Assembly (NCBI GenBank): GCA_003550305.1
Contig: QKYT01000072.1
Coordinates: forward strand, 14,102 to 34,407
Length of the DNA stretch: 20,306 bases
Source of the DNA: Glomus cerebriforme
Taxonomy: Eukaryota > Glomeromycota > Glomeromycetes > Glomerales > Glomeraceae
Direction of reading: 5' to 3'
The translations under genes were made by a program, and so were the position numbers. A model generated the notes under the pieces. It searched no databases, had not been told where the DNA came from, and saw only the letters and a list, made by a program, of their open reading frames with translations. Below, piece by piece: positions 19,359 through 20,306 of this stretch (its first letter is position 1; each line of letters begins with the position of its first letter).

Positions 19359-19856
19359 TATCTCAAAAATTAATGTCTTTCTTTACACATCTACAAAAAT
19401 GATAAAAATTTAAATTAAAGGAATTTTCACCAAACAAAAAATATCAGAAAAGACTATTTCTACTGCATTAAACCTATACTTTAACTCTGCGAAAAGTATC
19501 TTTACTTTTAAAAAAACTTTATATTAGGCCAACTTTTAGATTTATTAAAAGTAACTACAAATCCTACTCTTTTATTTTGTATTTATAGAAGGTACCTTAG
19601 AATACTAAATGATCTTTAGATATCAATTTGAAATAAGATGTAGGTGACTGGAAGTTATTAGAGACCTAACTTATAAAAAAATTTGGTAAACTGAAGACTA
19701 TTATTTATACTTTTTAAAGCTTTTTAGTTAATTTCAGTGATGTAAAAACACTTTTCTATAATTAAAAAACTGTTTTTTTAATGCAAAATAGCAAAAAGTG
19801 CAACTTTTCTTTTTCAAATTTCTTAAAAGAAATGGATGTAAAGATCAATAGAGAAA
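19359..19856. other. AT-rich non-coding stretch
   Basis: No gene. The composition is slightly richer in G and C near 19440-19660 but every frame is broken. It may be old transposon sequence. Confidence 0.35.
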
Positions 19857-19864
19857 GTTATCAC

Positions 19865-20107
19865 TAGGGTTTCTCAAACTCAAATCAAATCAAATATGAA
19901 GCCAATTTGAATTTGTTAAATCAAATCAGGTTCGAATCAAATTCGAATCAAATATCAAATATTTGTCAAATTGACTAATCAAATTAAAGAATTTTTGAAT
20001 CAAATCAAATCAAATTCAAATCAAATCAAAAAAAGCTGATTTGAATTTGCAAATTCAAATCAATTTTAAATCAAATGTCAAATGTCAAATCAAATTACGT
20101 ATTCTTA
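19865..20107. mobile_element. hAT-like MITE built of CAAAT/ATCAA repeats (243 bp)
   Basis: The left end TAGGGTTTCTCAAACTCAAA resembles common hAT ends (YARNG followed by TTCTCAAAC). The candidate duplication is GTTATCAC (19857-19864) against GTTACCAC (20108-20115), 7 of 8 with a C/T difference. The right end, inverted, begins TAAGAATACG, a poor match to the left, so the terminal repeat is degraded. The interior is a near-satellite of CAAAT and TCAAA units and includes the perfect 24-bp palindrome at 20038-20061 (GATTTGAATTTG and its inverse). Non-coding. Confidence 0.65.
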
Positions 20108-20115
20108 GTTACCAC

Positions 20116-20306
20116 TATTTTTTAAATTATTGTATTCTATATATTTAATATAATTAATAATAAGATCTCTGAATATATACATAAACCATTTGTCATATAC
20201 TTAGATTAAATTTTATGAACTCTAAAAAAAATTGTGTTTCTGCAAACTAATAAAATTTTTTAAAAAAATTTTTTGATATAATAAAATTTAATAATACAAA
20301 AAAAAA
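20116..20306. other. AT-rich window end
   Basis: Nothing recognisable; ends in an A run. Confidence 0.4.

Noticed and set aside
19861..20100. CRISPR array from regularly repeated CAAAT units
   Set aside because: Units are only 5-6 bp with no unique spacers of constant length, and the context is eukaryotic.

Overview
The window is very AT-rich eukaryotic DNA dominated by decayed transposable elements. It contains no intact conventional protein-coding gene that I can recognise. The (TTAGGG)n tracts, short GT-AG introns, fungal-type DDE transposase, Helitron fragment, hAT elements and recurring TCACGTGA and TTTTGGCCAGAATT motifs suggest a repeat-rich early-diverging fungus. An arbuscular mycorrhizal fungus (Glomeromycotina, Rhizophagus/Gigaspora-like) is my best guess. 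That assignment is inference from composition and transposon style, not from a marker gene.

Layout. Positions 1-1.1 kb are AT-rich with dispersed palindromic repeat motifs. At 1.08-1.54 kb, two short open frames of more normal base composition may be coding relics. A near-perfect hairpin lies at 1626-1656. At 2.28-2.79 kb there is a broken Helitron replicase segment. At 3.0-3.82 kb there are more dispersed motifs and a small inverted-repeat element carrying about 50 bp of telomere-like repeat. At 4.38-5.01 kb a diverged tandem duplication sits in otherwise featureless DNA. From 5.0 to 10.4 kb there is little beyond one candidate micro-gene (6742-7082, with TATA and ACGCGT boxes). A 132-bp inverted-repeat element lies at 10467-10598 and a long hairpin at 10865-10921. 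The region 10.9-13.1 kb is extremely AT-rich and empty.

From 13.2 kb onward the window is a transposon graveyard. A minus-strand DDE transposase (13226-15299) has an intron, eight in-frame stops, two frameshifts and a probable Asp-to-Asn change at its second catalytic residue. Just beyond its 5' end sits a 244-bp hAT-type MITE, followed by a second decayed copy (16819-17060). Next come an 892-bp non-autonomous hAT element with GC-rich ends (17459-18350), an 887-bp hAT derivative that still encodes a BED zinc finger (18464-19350), and a 243-bp CAAAT-rich hAT-like element (19865-20107). The first three have exact or 7/8 eight-base target duplications and ends fitting the hAT consensus; the last two fit less perfectly.

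The unifying signal is directional decay. Every stop in the DDE transposase, the differences between target-site duplications, and much of the divergence between the two MITE copies fit C:G to T:A transitions. I infer methylation-linked deamination or a RIP-like process. No new multi-gene system is visible. The most interesting items are the BED-finger-only hAT derivative, the hAT cluster, the one-directional decay, and the telomere-like tract inside an inverted-repeat element.
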